A DNA stretch of 64,000 bases from assembly GCA_021151825.1 (NCBI GenBank), contig JAGKWQ010000014.1, positions 37,995-101,994 on the forward strand, given 5' to 3'. A program made the position numbers and the translations under genes. This document shows, piece by piece, positions 9,911 to 20,264 of the stretch. Numbering within the stretch: the stretch's first letter is position 1; every line of letters starts with the position of its first letter. Source of the DNA: Cellvibrionaceae bacterium (GTDB lineage: Bacteria > Pseudomonadota > Gammaproteobacteria > Pseudomonadales > Cellvibrionaceae). The notes under the pieces were generated by a model. It was given only the letters and a program-made list of their open reading frames with translations, had not been told where the DNA came from and made no database searches.

Positions 9911-12900
9911 ATGCTAAATAAAGAAAATATTCAGGATGTTTATGGCTTGGCACCTATGCAGGAATGCATGTTGGTGCAATATGTCAAAGATCCGCAAACT
10001 ACCGCTTATGTGGAACAATTTGATTTTACCTTGCAAGGTGAATTGCAAGTTGAATTACTGGAACAGAGTTTCAATCTAGTGATTCAAAAATATTCTGCGC
10101 TACGCACGGTATTTAGTTATCGTAAAACTGACCACCCACGCCAGGTCGTATTGAAGAAGCGTAATTTTGAATTGGCAATTGACGATTTTTCTGGCATTGA
10201 TACCAGTATGCTGGTAGCTGCATTGGAGGAATTTAAACTCAATGATCGCCGCAAAGGATTTGATTTATCGGCCGATCTTTTATTGAGGGCTACGCTGATC
10301 AATCTCGGTAACCAGAAGCATCGCCTGATATTTACTTTTCATCATATTATTCTGGATGGCTGGTGCCTGGGCCTGGTATTTGGAGATGTTTTCTCTTTTT
10401 ATGATGAATTATGCAAATTACCAACTGCAGTTATTGAGCCTCAAGAAACCTCAACATATAACCAGTTTATTGCGTGGCTCGGCAGCCAGGATAAAGCTTC
10501 AGCCAATAATTATTGGCGCGAATATTTGGCGGGCTACGACGCACCGGTTGGTATTCCGTATTTTGACAAGCCATTTAACGGTGATTTTTCTACTGCCAAT
10601 CATGGGTTTTTATTAGGCGCTGAACTCACGGCTGCAATTAATAATATTGCAAAATCTCATTCACTAACCTTCAGCAGTATTTTTCAAACGGCTTGGGGTG
10701 TATTACTGCAAAAATGCCAGGATACAGATGATGTAATCTTCGGTACGGTTGTCTCTGGCAGGCCGCCAGCATTGCCGGGCGTATTAAATATGGTGGGGTT
10801 ATTTATTAATACCCAGGCATTGCGTATTAAAAGTGAACCAGAGCAATCCTTTATCACGTTAGCGGCAGCCACCCAGCAACATATATTTGCTGCAAGTGCT
10901 TATGAATTTTCTCCATTATTTGAGATTCAGGCGCAATCAGCATTAAATAATCAGTTGTTAAATCACATTGTTGCCTTTGAGAACTATCCGCTATCTGAAC
11001 AAATGAAGGAAGTAGGTTTAACCGGGCAGGGCTTAAGGGTTCTGGATGTCGATGTGTTTGAACAAACCAATTATGACTTCAATGTTATTGTTAATCCTTC
11101 AGCTAACACTCGTGTAAGTTTTTCCTATAACGGTAACCGTTATCAAGCTGAGACTATTGAGGTTTTAGCACGCAGTTTGATGCATTTGCTAACTCAAATT
11201 GCTACAAACCCGACAGCACATGTTGCCGCATTAAGTATCTGTGCACCTGAAGAACGCGAGCGTGTTTTGAATGCATTTAATAACACTCGCACTGATTATC
11301 CGCATACCAGAACTATCGCATCGCTATTTGATGAAACCGCTACCGTATATTCACAAGAGGTTGCGCTTGCCTATCAAAATATCACGTATCGGTATTCCGA
11401 ATTACGCGCTAAAGCGATAGTAGTGGCACACACATTCAAGGAAGCCGGTGTTGCTCCGGGAGATGTCGTTGGTTTGATAACCCCGCGCTGCCCGGAAATG
11501 ATTGTCGGAATCCTTGCAGCATTTTATTGCGGTGCCTCTTACTTACCGATTGATGTAAATATGCCCGCTGGCCGAATTGAATTTCTGTTGAGCGATGGCA
11601 ATGCAAAAATAATTGCAACATTGTCGAGTTTTGCCAGCCGACTACCATCGGATTTAGATGTTGTTGAACTTGATCGTGCCATTGTACAAACAATGGGCCA
11701 TAACAATGATGCAATATCGCTGCCGGGCCTGAGCCTAAGTTCTTCCGAGCCCGCCTATATCATGTATACCTCGGGTTCCACTGGCCAGCCTAAGGGATGT
11801 GTGGTGACGCACCGCAATATTGCACGTTTGGTAAAAGGAAATGATTTTGCATGTTTTGATTCAACCCAATCATTATTGCTGACCGGCGCGCCTATTTTTG
11901 ATGCAAATACATTTGAAATCTGGAGTGTGTTGTTAAATGGAGGGCGCCTGTGTTTGGCAGATGAAGCCGATATACTTGATCCAGCCCGCCTGAAAAACCA
12001 ACTTGCCAAACACAACGTAACCAGCTTGTGGCTGACATCTGCATTATTTAATCAACTATGCGAAGCCGATGTGAGTTTATTTGCCGGGTTACAACAATTA
12101 TTGGTGGGTGGTGATGTGCTATCTCCCAACCATATTCGCAAATTGCGCGAGACTTACCCGGAAGTTGCCATTATCAATGGCTATGGTCCAACAGAAAACA
12201 CCACATTTTCTGCCACGCATTTGATTGATCAAGTTGATACCGGACGTTTGCCAATTGGCAAACCCATCAAAAATTCCACAGCTTATGTCGTTGATAAGAA
12301 CCTGCAATTACTTCCACCTGGCGCTTATGGCGAATTATGTGTAGGTGGTGATGGCATTGCTCTCGGCTATCTAAATCGCCCTGAATTAACGGCAAAAGTA
12401 TTCGTTAAAAATCCATTTGCTGAGGGAAATTTATATCGCACAGGTGATATTGCTCGTTGGCTGCCGGATGGCTCAATCGATCTGCTTGGCCGTAAGGATT
12501 TCCAGATAAAAATTCGCGGCTTCCGTGTAGAGCTGGGCGAAATTGAGCGAGTCTTTACCGCAATTGAAGGAATACAGGAAGCGATTGTTATTGTGCGCGG
12601 TGAAGGTTCGGATAAACAACTTCACGCCTATTTCATTGCTGTTGATCAAATGGATGTAGTGCAGTTGCGTGCATTACTCGCACGGCAATTGCCGGGTTAT
12701 ATGATTCCCGTTTATATGTTGCAAATGCAAAAATTCCCACTCACGATAAACGGGAAAGTGGACCGTGCGGCATTACCCGTCATTGAACAAAAAGCGATTG
12801 CCGCAGTAGCCAATGTACAACCGCGTAATCCGGTTGAACAACAAGTTGCGGCAGTGTGCCGTGAAGTGTTGGGGCTGGATGCATTAAGTGTTCACGACAA

Positions 12901-13156
12901 CTTCTTTGATATCGGCGCTAATTCGCTCAACCTTATTACCATTAACAATCGCCTGAAAATAATCCTGAATCGCGACATTCCTCTCACCCTGCTTTTTGAG
13001 CATACCAGTGTTGCCCGGCTCGCTGAATATCTTGTGCAGGGCGAAGCACAACAACAAGAGCGCTTGCAGCAAGAACAAACAGAATTGAATGCTGCAAAAG
13101 ATAACCTGATTAAAAATCGCAACTTAATGCGTATGATGGAAGTAGAAAGCGAATGA
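9911..13156 (+). CDS. Nonribosomal peptide synthetase module (C-A-PCP), predicted valine
   Basis: This 1081-residue single module has an N-terminal condensation domain with intact HHIILDG (His144-His145, Asp149). It follows an epimerase-ended protein, so it should be a D-L (DCL) type. The adenylation domain has YTSGSTGQPKG near 619 and GYGPTE further on. Its ten-residue pocket reads D-A-F-W-L-G-G-T-F-K by hand alignment to GrsA, a pattern characteristic of valine-activating domains. The carrier has Ser1005 in GANS. The C terminus is a Gln/Glu-rich helix that may dock to the next protein. Its stop overlaps the next start as ATGA, so translation is coupled. Substrate choice is inferred. Confidence 0.93.
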   Translation: MLNKENIQDVYGLAPMQECMLVQYVKDPQTTAYVEQFDFTLQGELQVELLEQSFNLVIQKYSALRTVFSYRKTDHPRQVVLKKRNFELAIDDFSGIDTSMLVAALEEFKLNDRRKGFDLSADLLLRATLINLGNQKHRLIFTFHHIILDGWCLGLVFGDVFSFYDELCKLPTAVIEPQETSTYNQFIAWLGSQDKASANNYWREYLAGYDAPVGIPYFDKPFNGDFSTANHGFLLGAELTAAINNIAKSHSLTFSSIFQTAWGVLLQKCQDTDDVIFGTVVSGRPPALPGVLNMVGLFINTQALRIKSEPEQSFITLAAATQQHIFAASAYEFSPLFEIQAQSALNNQLLNHIVAFENYPLSEQMKEVGLTGQGLRVLDVDVFEQTNYDFNVIVNPSANTRVSFSYNGNRYQAETIEVLARSLMHLLTQIATNPTAHVAALSICAPEERERVLNAFNNTRTDYPHTRTIASLFDETATVYSQEVALAYQNITYRYSELRAKAIVVAHTFKEAGVAPGDVVGLITPRCPEMIVGILAAFYCGASYLPIDVNMPAGRIEFLLSDGNAKIIATLSSFASRLPSDLDVVELDRAIVQTMGHNNDAISLPGLSLSSSEPAYIMYTSGSTGQPKGCVVTHRNIARLVKGNDFACFDSTQSLLLTGAPIFDANTFEIWSVLLNGGRLCLADEADILDPARLKNQLAKHNVTSLWLTSALFNQLCEADVSLFAGLQQLLVGGDVLSPNHIRKLRETYPEVAIINGYGPTENTTFSATHLIDQVDTGRLPIGKPIKNSTAYVVDKNLQLLPPGAYGELCVGGDGIALGYLNRPELTAKVFVKNPFAEGNLYRTGDIARWLPDGSIDLLGRKDFQIKIRGFRVELGEIERVFTAIEGIQEAIVIVRGEGSDKQLHAYFIAVDQMDVVQLRALLARQLPGYMIPVYMLQMQKFPLTINGKVDRAALPVIEQKAIAAVANVQPRNPVEQQVAAVCREVLGLDALSVHDNFFDIGANSLNLITINNRLKIILNRDIPLTLLFEHTSVARLAEYLVQGEAQQQERLQQEQTELNAAKDNLIKNRNLMRMMEVESE

Positions 13157-16100
13157 ATATCAAAACCACTACTACAGGTTTGGAAATTGCGGTAATTGGT
13201 TTATCCGGACGCTTTCCCGGCGCGATCGATATTCACGAATTTTGGAAAAACCTGATATCTGCATCAGACACGATTGATTTGCTATCACTTGAAGAATTGC
13301 GGGCAGCAGGTGTTGATGAAGAACTTTTGCAGCAACCTAATTTTGTAAAAGCCAAAGGAGTTTTTCCAGAGCTGGAGTTTTTTGATGCGGAATTTTTTGA
13401 CTACACCCCGCGGGATGCAGAAACCATTGATCCACAAGTGCGTGCATTGCACCAAGGGGTTTACCACGCATTGGAAGATGCCGGGTATCCCGCAGATGGC
13501 AGGAAACGCAATATCGGTTTATTTGCCGGTGCATCCGGTAATTTTAATTGGGAACTGGCGACCTTACTTAAAGCATCCAGCGGTAGTGCCAGTCAATTTG
13601 CCGCGATCCAATTAAACGATAAAGATTTTTCGGCGACCCGCCTGGCTTACAAATTAAATTTGTGTGGCCCCAGTGTTACTGTACATTCAGCGTGTTCAAC
13701 ATCTCTTTATGCAATTGATTTAGCCTGCCGCAATTTATACACAGGCGCATGTGCAATGGCCATTGCCGCATGCAGTGGTTTGACGTTGCCCCATCGCAAT
13801 GGTTATTTGTATGAAGATGGAATGATCAAATCGCCCGATGGAAAATGTCGCCCATTTTCCATGGAAGCGAATGGTACCGTGGAAGGCAATGGTATGGGGG
13901 TTGTGGTATTGCGCCCCCTTGCTGATGCAGTGAAAGCCGGGGATCGGATCTATGCCGTTATTCGTGGCACAGCCGCTAACAACGATGGCAACCGCAAGGT
14001 AGGGTACACAGCTCCCAGTGTTGAGGGGCAGGCTGAAGTTATTCGTCGTGCAATTTTTATGGCTGAAGTAGAGCCGGAATCGATCACCTATATTGAAGCG
14101 CATGGCACAGGAACCAATTTGGGTGATCCGGTTGAAATTGAAAGTTTGAAAAAAGCATTCAATACCGAAAAGCGTAATTTCTGTGGTATTGGTTCATTGA
14201 AATCCAATATCGGCCATCTCGATACTGCTGCGGGTATTTCGTCGTTTATTAAAACAGTATTGGCTCTTAAACATCGCGAATTACCACCTACCGTTAATTT
14301 CACCGAAGCTAACCCGGAAATCAATTTTGAGCAGAGTCCGTTTCATGTCATCACCGAACGCCAGCAATGGCAACGCCCTGCACACCCTGAAGAAATAAAT
14401 GCGTTTTTGCCCCTGCGCGCGGGTGTTAGCTCTTTTGGGATTGGCGGAACCAATGTGCACGTTATTCTGGAAGAGGCTCCGGAGATTACGGCATCCTCAC
14501 CATCCTCAGAATGGAACACGTTGTGCGTGAGTGCAAAAAACGAAGCGGCTTTAGCTCGCGCGGTACAACAACTTAATTATTATATCGACGCTAATCGCAC
14601 GATGAATCCTGCGGATTTGGCTTACACCTATCACGTTGGGCGCGGTCAATTTGCGCATCGAAAAACCTGGGCATATAAAACACTTGAAGATTTGCAAGTG
14701 CAATTGACACAGGAAAGTGAACAAACTCGTATTGCAAAATCACCATTGCGCGTTGCATTTTTATTTCCAGGGCAAGGTACGCAATATCCTGCGATGGCCT
14801 CTGGTTTGTATCAGCAAATACCGCAATTCCGCAGTGAGCTTGAAAAATGTTTGGCGATTTGTGAGCAAATCGGTGAGGCGCATATCCGCGGCTTATTATT
14901 AAGCCCTCGCGATGGTGATGAACAAGTTATCCGCGCCACCTCGTCTGCGCAATTAAGTTTATTTGTGATTGAATATTCTCTCGCTAAAACATTAATGGAG
15001 TGGGGAGTAAAACCCTATGCCATGCTCGGCCATAGCCTGGGCGAGTATGTGGCGGCGTGTATCGCTGGAGTATTTACACTGGATGATGCCCTGAAACTTG
15101 TGAGCCAGCGCGGGAAGCTAATGCAGGCAATGGCCCCCGGTGCAATGTTGGCGGTGAATTTATCTGAGCAACAACTGCGTGAATGCATACCCGTCGGATT
15201 GGATATTGCAGCTGTTAATGGGCCAGAGCAATGCACAGTGGCAGGGTCATTAGTAATGATCGACTCTTTTGCCTCTTCCCTGCAAAAACAAAACGTAATT
15301 GCCAAACCCTTGCAAACTTCCCATGCATTTCATTCCGCAATGATGGAACCGATGCTGGATGAATATGAGCGAATCCTGGGTGAAATAGAGTTCAAACGGC
15401 CACAGCTAGCTTATGTATCAAACGTTACCGGAACATGGATTAGCGACGCGCAAGCAATGGACCGACGTTATTATCTGGATCATGTTCGCCAGGCAGTTCG
15501 TTTTGCGGATGGTATCACTCAGTTAATCGTGGAGGAAAATACCTTATTTGTCGAAGTGGGTGCGGGTGGTGTATTAACTGCATTTGCAAAACAACAACCA
15601 CAAGCACGGGCTATTCCCGCTATCTCACTTGTGCGTCACATCAAAAAAGACATTGAAGATGCACATTTTTTTGCACAAGCAATAGGCGAATTATGGGCTC
15701 ATGGAGCAACGCTTGATTGGCGAAAATTCTACAATATGCAACAGCGTCAATTGCTGGATGCTCCGTTTTATCCCTTTGCCAAAACTCCGCTGGTTATTAA
15801 TTACGGTGATATTTACAGCTTATTAAAAGGATTTTCTGCTCCTGCCAATGTTATTGGTAATAACATTACTTATCCGCAACATTTCAGTTGGCAGGATGCA
15901 TTGGTAAACAAGGCTACTGATAATGATATTGTCTACCCTTGTTTGATTTTTAATACTCATAAAGGAAAACAGAAAAAGTTTTCGCTAATTGGTGGTTTGC
16001 GCCCAATCCAGATTAGCGATTCAGATAAATACCTCAAGATAGCCGCCAATAACTATGGAATAGATCCTGGTAATGGTGCCGATTATCGCCGGTTGATTCG

Positions 16101-19100
16101 CGATCTAACGCGTGAAGATGGTGTTCCTCAATTATTGCTGTGGCATAGGAATCTCACTGCAAAAACGGATATTTCGGAATTGCGGCTACACATTAATTCA
16201 GCGCTTGATGCCTTCAGTGATGAATGCACCCATCAAAGTTTTCGTGCTGTACTTGTTTTCACCACACAAGACGCGCCCGTAGAAAAAGACAGTTTTCATT
16301 GGGAACTCTGGGTTCGCACAATAATGCTTGCTTATAACAACATCCAGATTTCAGTTGTTTTCCAGCTTGGAAAACCTAAAAAACATGCGGTAGATCGTTT
16401 GCTTGAGCAGGAAATTTATTTATCGGGTGCAAAAGAAAATCTGGTTCTGCTGAAAGACAATCGTCGTTATGTATATCTGCCTCACTCAAGCTCCTATATA
16501 CCCGCTGGAGAACTTCAGGCTTCAGGAAAATCCTACGCAGTATTAGCTCCCACGGGATATCCGATTCACGCTTTTTCTGACAGTTTGCAAAAGATTAGCG
16601 GTGCCTATGTCGATAGCTACCCAGTAAATCTGCCAATAGATTCCCACCGGAAGAGCAATATCAAAAATGATATTCGCGTTATTGACAATGATATTGTTCA
16701 AACACAAGCGATCTATTTAAATCAATATGGCATCCAGGATACATCAGCCAGTCATCGGCTGATGGACGAACTCTGCGCAAATCTTATTGCTGGATATATT
16801 GACCGGTTTCTTCCCCTGCAACCGGGAAGCATCTTTAATCGCAATGATTTAACACAAGCATTACAAGTCATTCCAAAGCTTGAAAAATATGTCGATTACT
16901 TCATACAAATTCTATTAACTGACAGAATTTTGGAGCTGGTTACAAGCTCAAATGATACTTTCAAAGTAATTAAGAGCATCATTGATCTACGAAAAAAAGA
17001 GACTATTCGTGATGAGCTAAATCAAAATGATTTTTTTTGTGGACAAGTGAAATTACTTGAGCACTGTGTAACTCATTTTGATCGGGCGTTATCCGGCGCT
17101 GTGCCTGCGATTGAGGTACTGTATCCGGCAGGTTCAAATTCGCTGCTGAAATCAACCTATGAAAATTCGATTCAAGAGCAAGAAGATGAATTTATCCGCA
17201 TGCTCTTTGAAAAAATTATTGGAAAAATTACTGGCCAGGTTAAGAAGATACGCATTCTGGAAGCCGGTGGTGGTTATGGTTTGATGATGCGCCGTATTAT
17301 GCCGCTTTTGAAAAAGATGAAGAATGTCGAGTACTACTTTACCGATATCGGAACAACTTTTCTTGAGCAGGCCAAGAACTATGCACTGGATAACCAGTGT
17401 GATTTTATGACATTCGGTTTGTTTGATATTAACAAGCCAGCACAAGATCAGGGTTTGGAAGAAAACAGTTTTGATATTGTTTTTGCATTTAACGTTGTAC
17501 ATGCAACCCATAGCATTGGAACCAGTATTGAAAATCTTAAAGCGTTGTTGGTCGACAAAGGCATTCTTTGTTTATTGGAACGTACTAATGTTCGTCGTTA
17601 TGTGGATTTAATCTGGGGATTGGCTGACGGCTGGTGGCATTTTGATAATGCCGAGCGCCAATTATCACCATTGATGCCCATTGAGAAGTGGGAAGCGTTG
17701 TTAAAGGAAAAGGGATTTGAATCCATACTGGCTTATCCAGATACCACAGCACTGCGCGAGCGCCTTGACGTAGGTGTGATACTCGCGCAGAACCAATTAC
17801 CGGCACCGGCTAAAAATTACTTGCCTGACGTTACTCCAAATAACATTGAAGCTAAAGCCTATGATCAGGTGTTTATTATTGATTTGCCGTTGGTGCAATT
17901 AAAAAGCGGGTTTAGGTCAATTGCAGGCAATAAAGCAAAAATAAATGTTGCCCAAAAATATTTCGAATCCGCCAGTCAGGTATTGGCTTCGATAAAAACA
18001 AACTCATCCATTATCCTTACCCAGGCCTCGCCCGATACTGATTGTGACTATGGCCCTATGCAGTTGGAATCCCGCATTGAGTTCGAGAAAAAAACCAATG
18101 CTGCCAGCATCTATTTACCCTTTGATAAAACGGTAGAGGGTTATTCCCAAACCATTCCAGATCGTCAGGCCTTTTCCAAGGGACTTGCCGTTATTGTTAG
18201 CGGCTGGAGTCATGGTGTCATAGAGGCTGGACATCAATCGTTGTTCAGCTTGCCAAGCAGGCCAGTCTTATCGTATGGAGCCTCAACTACCAATGACGAA
18301 ACCTCTTCAAGTATGGAGGCGAGCGAAGGGTATGAAACTTTATTAATTACTATTTTGAGTGATTTATTCGGAATTGAAAACCTGACGGCAAATGATGATT
18401 TCTTTGAGCTGGGCGGTGATTCCTTGAAGGTAGCGCAATTAACTACCGAGCTTGCCAAGCATGGTTTAAAAGTTTCACCTAATGAAATCTTTAATAACAC
18501 GCGAATTTCCCAACTGGCTGGTTATCTTGCTGTGCACTGTAAATCAGCCGATGAGAACATCATTACTCGTGATGATCTGGTGCAATATTTTTCGTCCAAA
18601 CATGGTGTGTCAGCCGACTTTATCAGCTATCAAGTTGCAGGAAAACGGCAAAATATTCTCTTTCTGGATGATGTGGCCCTACAGACGTCCGGTGGTTACA
18701 TCCAGGAGTTGGCTGCATTAAATATTGTTGCAGACATACAGCCAGATTACGTATATCCCTTGTCGCGAATCATTAATGTTCCTTTATCCATGGATAGTGA
18801 CTTATTCAGCAACTCCTTTGCTTTACAAAATATCGAAGCAGATCAATATAAAAAGATTGCACAGATGGTGACCCATCAGCAGCGCCGCTTGAGTTTGCAA
18901 ATTATTCGCGGAGAAGTTGAGGAGCAATATAATTTAAGTCCGTTCCAGAAAATGTATTTGAAAAGCACTGCGCGTGTCTCGTTGTACGAAATTGAATTTG
19001 AGGAAATGATTGACCGGCAATTACTCAATCGTGCTTTTTCTGATGTGGTTGCAACACAAGGGCTGTTACGCAGCAGCCTTAGCCGCAGTTTCAAACGCTT

Positions 19101-20217
19101 GTGTTGGGTCCAGCACAAAGCGGGGGATGAACTGGCATTGCCATACCTTGATTTATCTCCTTATTCCCTGGAAACAAAAAAGAATATTGTTGAATACATT
19201 ATGAAACAACAATATGCCGTAAATTTCGATGCTGAAAAGGGCGTTATGTTCAGGGTTATCCTGATTCGGCTGGATTTGCGCAGATCCACATTATTATTCA
19301 ATTTGGACCATTCCATTTTTGACAATATGAGTGGTCAGGTTCTCAAACGGCAATTATTAAATCGTTATCGCGCTCTGTTAGCCGGAACTACTGCCAGACC
19401 CGTACCAGCAAAATCGTTTAATGAATATTTGACGCAAATCAATCGCGGACCGCAAGGTGTTTCACCGGAGTGGTTAATAAAATTATTTGATCTGGAAGCT
19501 TACGGTAAAGCCCGGCTGAAAGTAGAAGATAAAATCATTGCCAATCGCCAACCTAAATTCAGCAAGCTGCGCTATGAAATTGACCTTTCAAGCTATCAAT
19601 TAGCTGCTGACGATCAGGTTGCCTGGGAGGTCAGTGTCAGTGTTATTGCATACACATTGGCACGTTATCTTAACCAGGAAGACATTCCACTTAAATTGCT
19701 ATATCAAGGGCGAAAATATCAGGACATTTCGTTCTTTGATACGCTGGGGCTATTTGTTGATGTCATTCCTTTATTAATTCGCACTCGCGCGAATGGCCAG
19801 GGTGCAGACATTGTTTCTGACATCAGTCGCAAATTTAACCTGATTAATCGCTATAACGTTAACTTCATGAACATGATGCTAAATCTTGGCATGTTAGTGA
19901 AATGGCGCGACGTATTGGGATTCATTGCGCCTAAAAAGTTATCGAAACAAGATCCAATGATTTTGTTGAATTACGTAGGCAAAGCAGGGGATGAATATAA
20001 AAATATTCTCGATCTTTCAATTAATTCAATGCTCGAATCAGAAGGAAAGCTGGACTACGCCAGCTTTTACATTATTGCGACCCAGATGGATGGAAAAGTT
20101 GTTCTGGACATCTTGTGTAACTTTGAAAAGGACATGGAGATTATAAGAAATATTATGCAACAAGAGACGAACAGATTATTAGGTACTGAAGATATCAATT
20201 ATTTATTGAAAGCTTGA
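13153..20217 (+). CDS. Type I PKS with methyltransferase and terminal condensation-like domain (KS-AT-psiKR-cMT-ACP-C)
   Basis: The 2354-residue protein has a ketosynthase (about 9-440) with Cys181 in HSACSTSL and both catalytic histidines. The acyltransferase has GHSLGEY with Ser628; it is the only AT visible in the window. Residues about 890-1200 lack a nucleotide-binding loop and resemble a structural, non-catalytic ketoreductase half. A SAM methyltransferase starts near 1368 (EAGGGYG) and probably C-methylates the extender. The carrier has Ser1757 in GGDS. The last 500 residues resemble a condensation domain whose HHxxxDG is DHSIFDN (2052-2058): the first His and the Gly are lost, while the second His and the Asp remain. 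There is no thioesterase or reductase domain, so this end is probably involved in release or transfer (inference). Confidence 0.92.
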   Translation: MNIKTTTTGLEIAVIGLSGRFPGAIDIHEFWKNLISASDTIDLLSLEELRAAGVDEELLQQPNFVKAKGVFPELEFFDAEFFDYTPRDAETIDPQVRALHQGVYHALEDAGYPADGRKRNIGLFAGASGNFNWELATLLKASSGSASQFAAIQLNDKDFSATRLAYKLNLCGPSVTVHSACSTSLYAIDLACRNLYTGACAMAIAACSGLTLPHRNGYLYEDGMIKSPDGKCRPFSMEANGTVEGNGMGVVVLRPLADAVKAGDRIYAVIRGTAANNDGNRKVGYTAPSVEGQAEVIRRAIFMAEVEPESITYIEAHGTGTNLGDPVEIESLKKAFNTEKRNFCGIGSLKSNIGHLDTAAGISSFIKTVLALKHRELPPTVNFTEANPEINFEQSPFHVITERQQWQRPAHPEEINAFLPLRAGVSSFGIGGTNVHVILEEAPEITASSPSSEWNTLCVSAKNEAALARAVQQLNYYIDANRTMNPADLAYTYHVGRGQFAHRKTWAYKTLEDLQVQLTQESEQTRIAKSPLRVAFLFPGQGTQYPAMASGLYQQIPQFRSELEKCLAICEQIGEAHIRGLLLSPRDGDEQVIRATSSAQLSLFVIEYSLAKTLMEWGVKPYAMLGHSLGEYVAACIAGVFTLDDALKLVSQRGKLMQAMAPGAMLAVNLSEQQLRECIPVGLDIAAVNGPEQCTVAGSLVMIDSFASSLQKQNVIAKPLQTSHAFHSAMMEPMLDEYERILGEIEFKRPQLAYVSNVTGTWISDAQAMDRRYYLDHVRQAVRFADGITQLIVEENTLFVEVGAGGVLTAFAKQQPQARAIPAISLVRHIKKDIEDAHFFAQAIGELWAHGATLDWRKFYNMQQRQLLDAPFYPFAKTPLVINYGDIYSLLKGFSAPANVIGNNITYPQHFSWQDALVNKATDNDIVYPCLIFNTHKGKQKKFSLIGGLRPIQISDSDKYLKIAANNYGIDPGNGADYRRLIRDLTREDGVPQLLLWHRNLTAKTDISELRLHINSALDAFSDECTHQSFRAVLVFTTQDAPVEKDSFHWELWVRTIMLAYNNIQISVVFQLGKPKKHAVDRLLEQEIYLSGAKENLVLLKDNRRYVYLPHSSSYIPAGELQASGKSYAVLAPTGYPIHAFSDSLQKISGAYVDSYPVNLPIDSHRKSNIKNDIRVIDNDIVQTQAIYLNQYGIQDTSASHRLMDELCANLIAGYIDRFLPLQPGSIFNRNDLTQALQVIPKLEKYVDYFIQILLTDRILELVTSSNDTFKVIKSIIDLRKKETIRDELNQNDFFCGQVKLLEHCVTHFDRALSGAVPAIEVLYPAGSNSLLKSTYENSIQEQEDEFIRMLFEKIIGKITGQVKKIRILEAGGGYGLMMRRIMPLLKKMKNVEYYFTDIGTTFLEQAKNYALDNQCDFMTFGLFDINKPAQDQGLEENSFDIVFAFNVVHATHSIGTSIENLKALLVDKGILCLLERTNVRRYVDLIWGLADGWWHFDNAERQLSPLMPIEKWEALLKEKGFESILAYPDTTALRERLDVGVILAQNQLPAPAKNYLPDVTPNNIEAKAYDQVFIIDLPLVQLKSGFRSIAGNKAKINVAQKYFESASQVLASIKTNSSIILTQASPDTDCDYGPMQLESRIEFEKKTNAASIYLPFDKTVEGYSQTIPDRQAFSKGLAVIVSGWSHGVIEAGHQSLFSLPSRPVLSYGASTTNDETSSSMEASEGYETLLITILSDLFGIENLTANDDFFELGGDSLKVAQLTTELAKHGLKVSPNEIFNNTRISQLAGYLAVHCKSADENIITRDDLVQYFSSKHGVSADFISYQVAGKRQNILFLDDVALQTSGGYIQELAALNIVADIQPDYVYPLSRIINVPLSMDSDLFSNSFALQNIEADQYKKIAQMVTHQQRRLSLQIIRGEVEEQYNLSPFQKMYLKSTARVSLYEIEFEEMIDRQLLNRAFSDVVATQGLLRSSLSRSFKRLCWVQHKAGDELALPYLDLSPYSLETKKNIVEYIMKQQYAVNFDAEKGVMFRVILIRLDLRRSTLLFNLDHSIFDNMSGQVLKRQLLNRYRALLAGTTARPVPAKSFNEYLTQINRGPQGVSPEWLIKLFDLEAYGKARLKVEDKIIANRQPKFSKLRYEIDLSSYQLAADDQVAWEVSVSVIAYTLARYLNQEDIPLKLLYQGRKYQDISFFDTLGLFVDVIPLLIRTRANGQGADIVSDISRKFNLINRYNVNFMNMMLNLGMLVKWRDVLGFIAPKKLSKQDPMILLNYVGKAGDEYKNILDLSINSMLESEGKLDYASFYIIATQMDGKVVLDILCNFEKDMEIIRNIMQQETNRLLGTEDINYLLKA

Positions 20218-20264
20218 TAAAAGGTGTATCGATTACTGATTTTTACTATTAACGAGAAACTACT

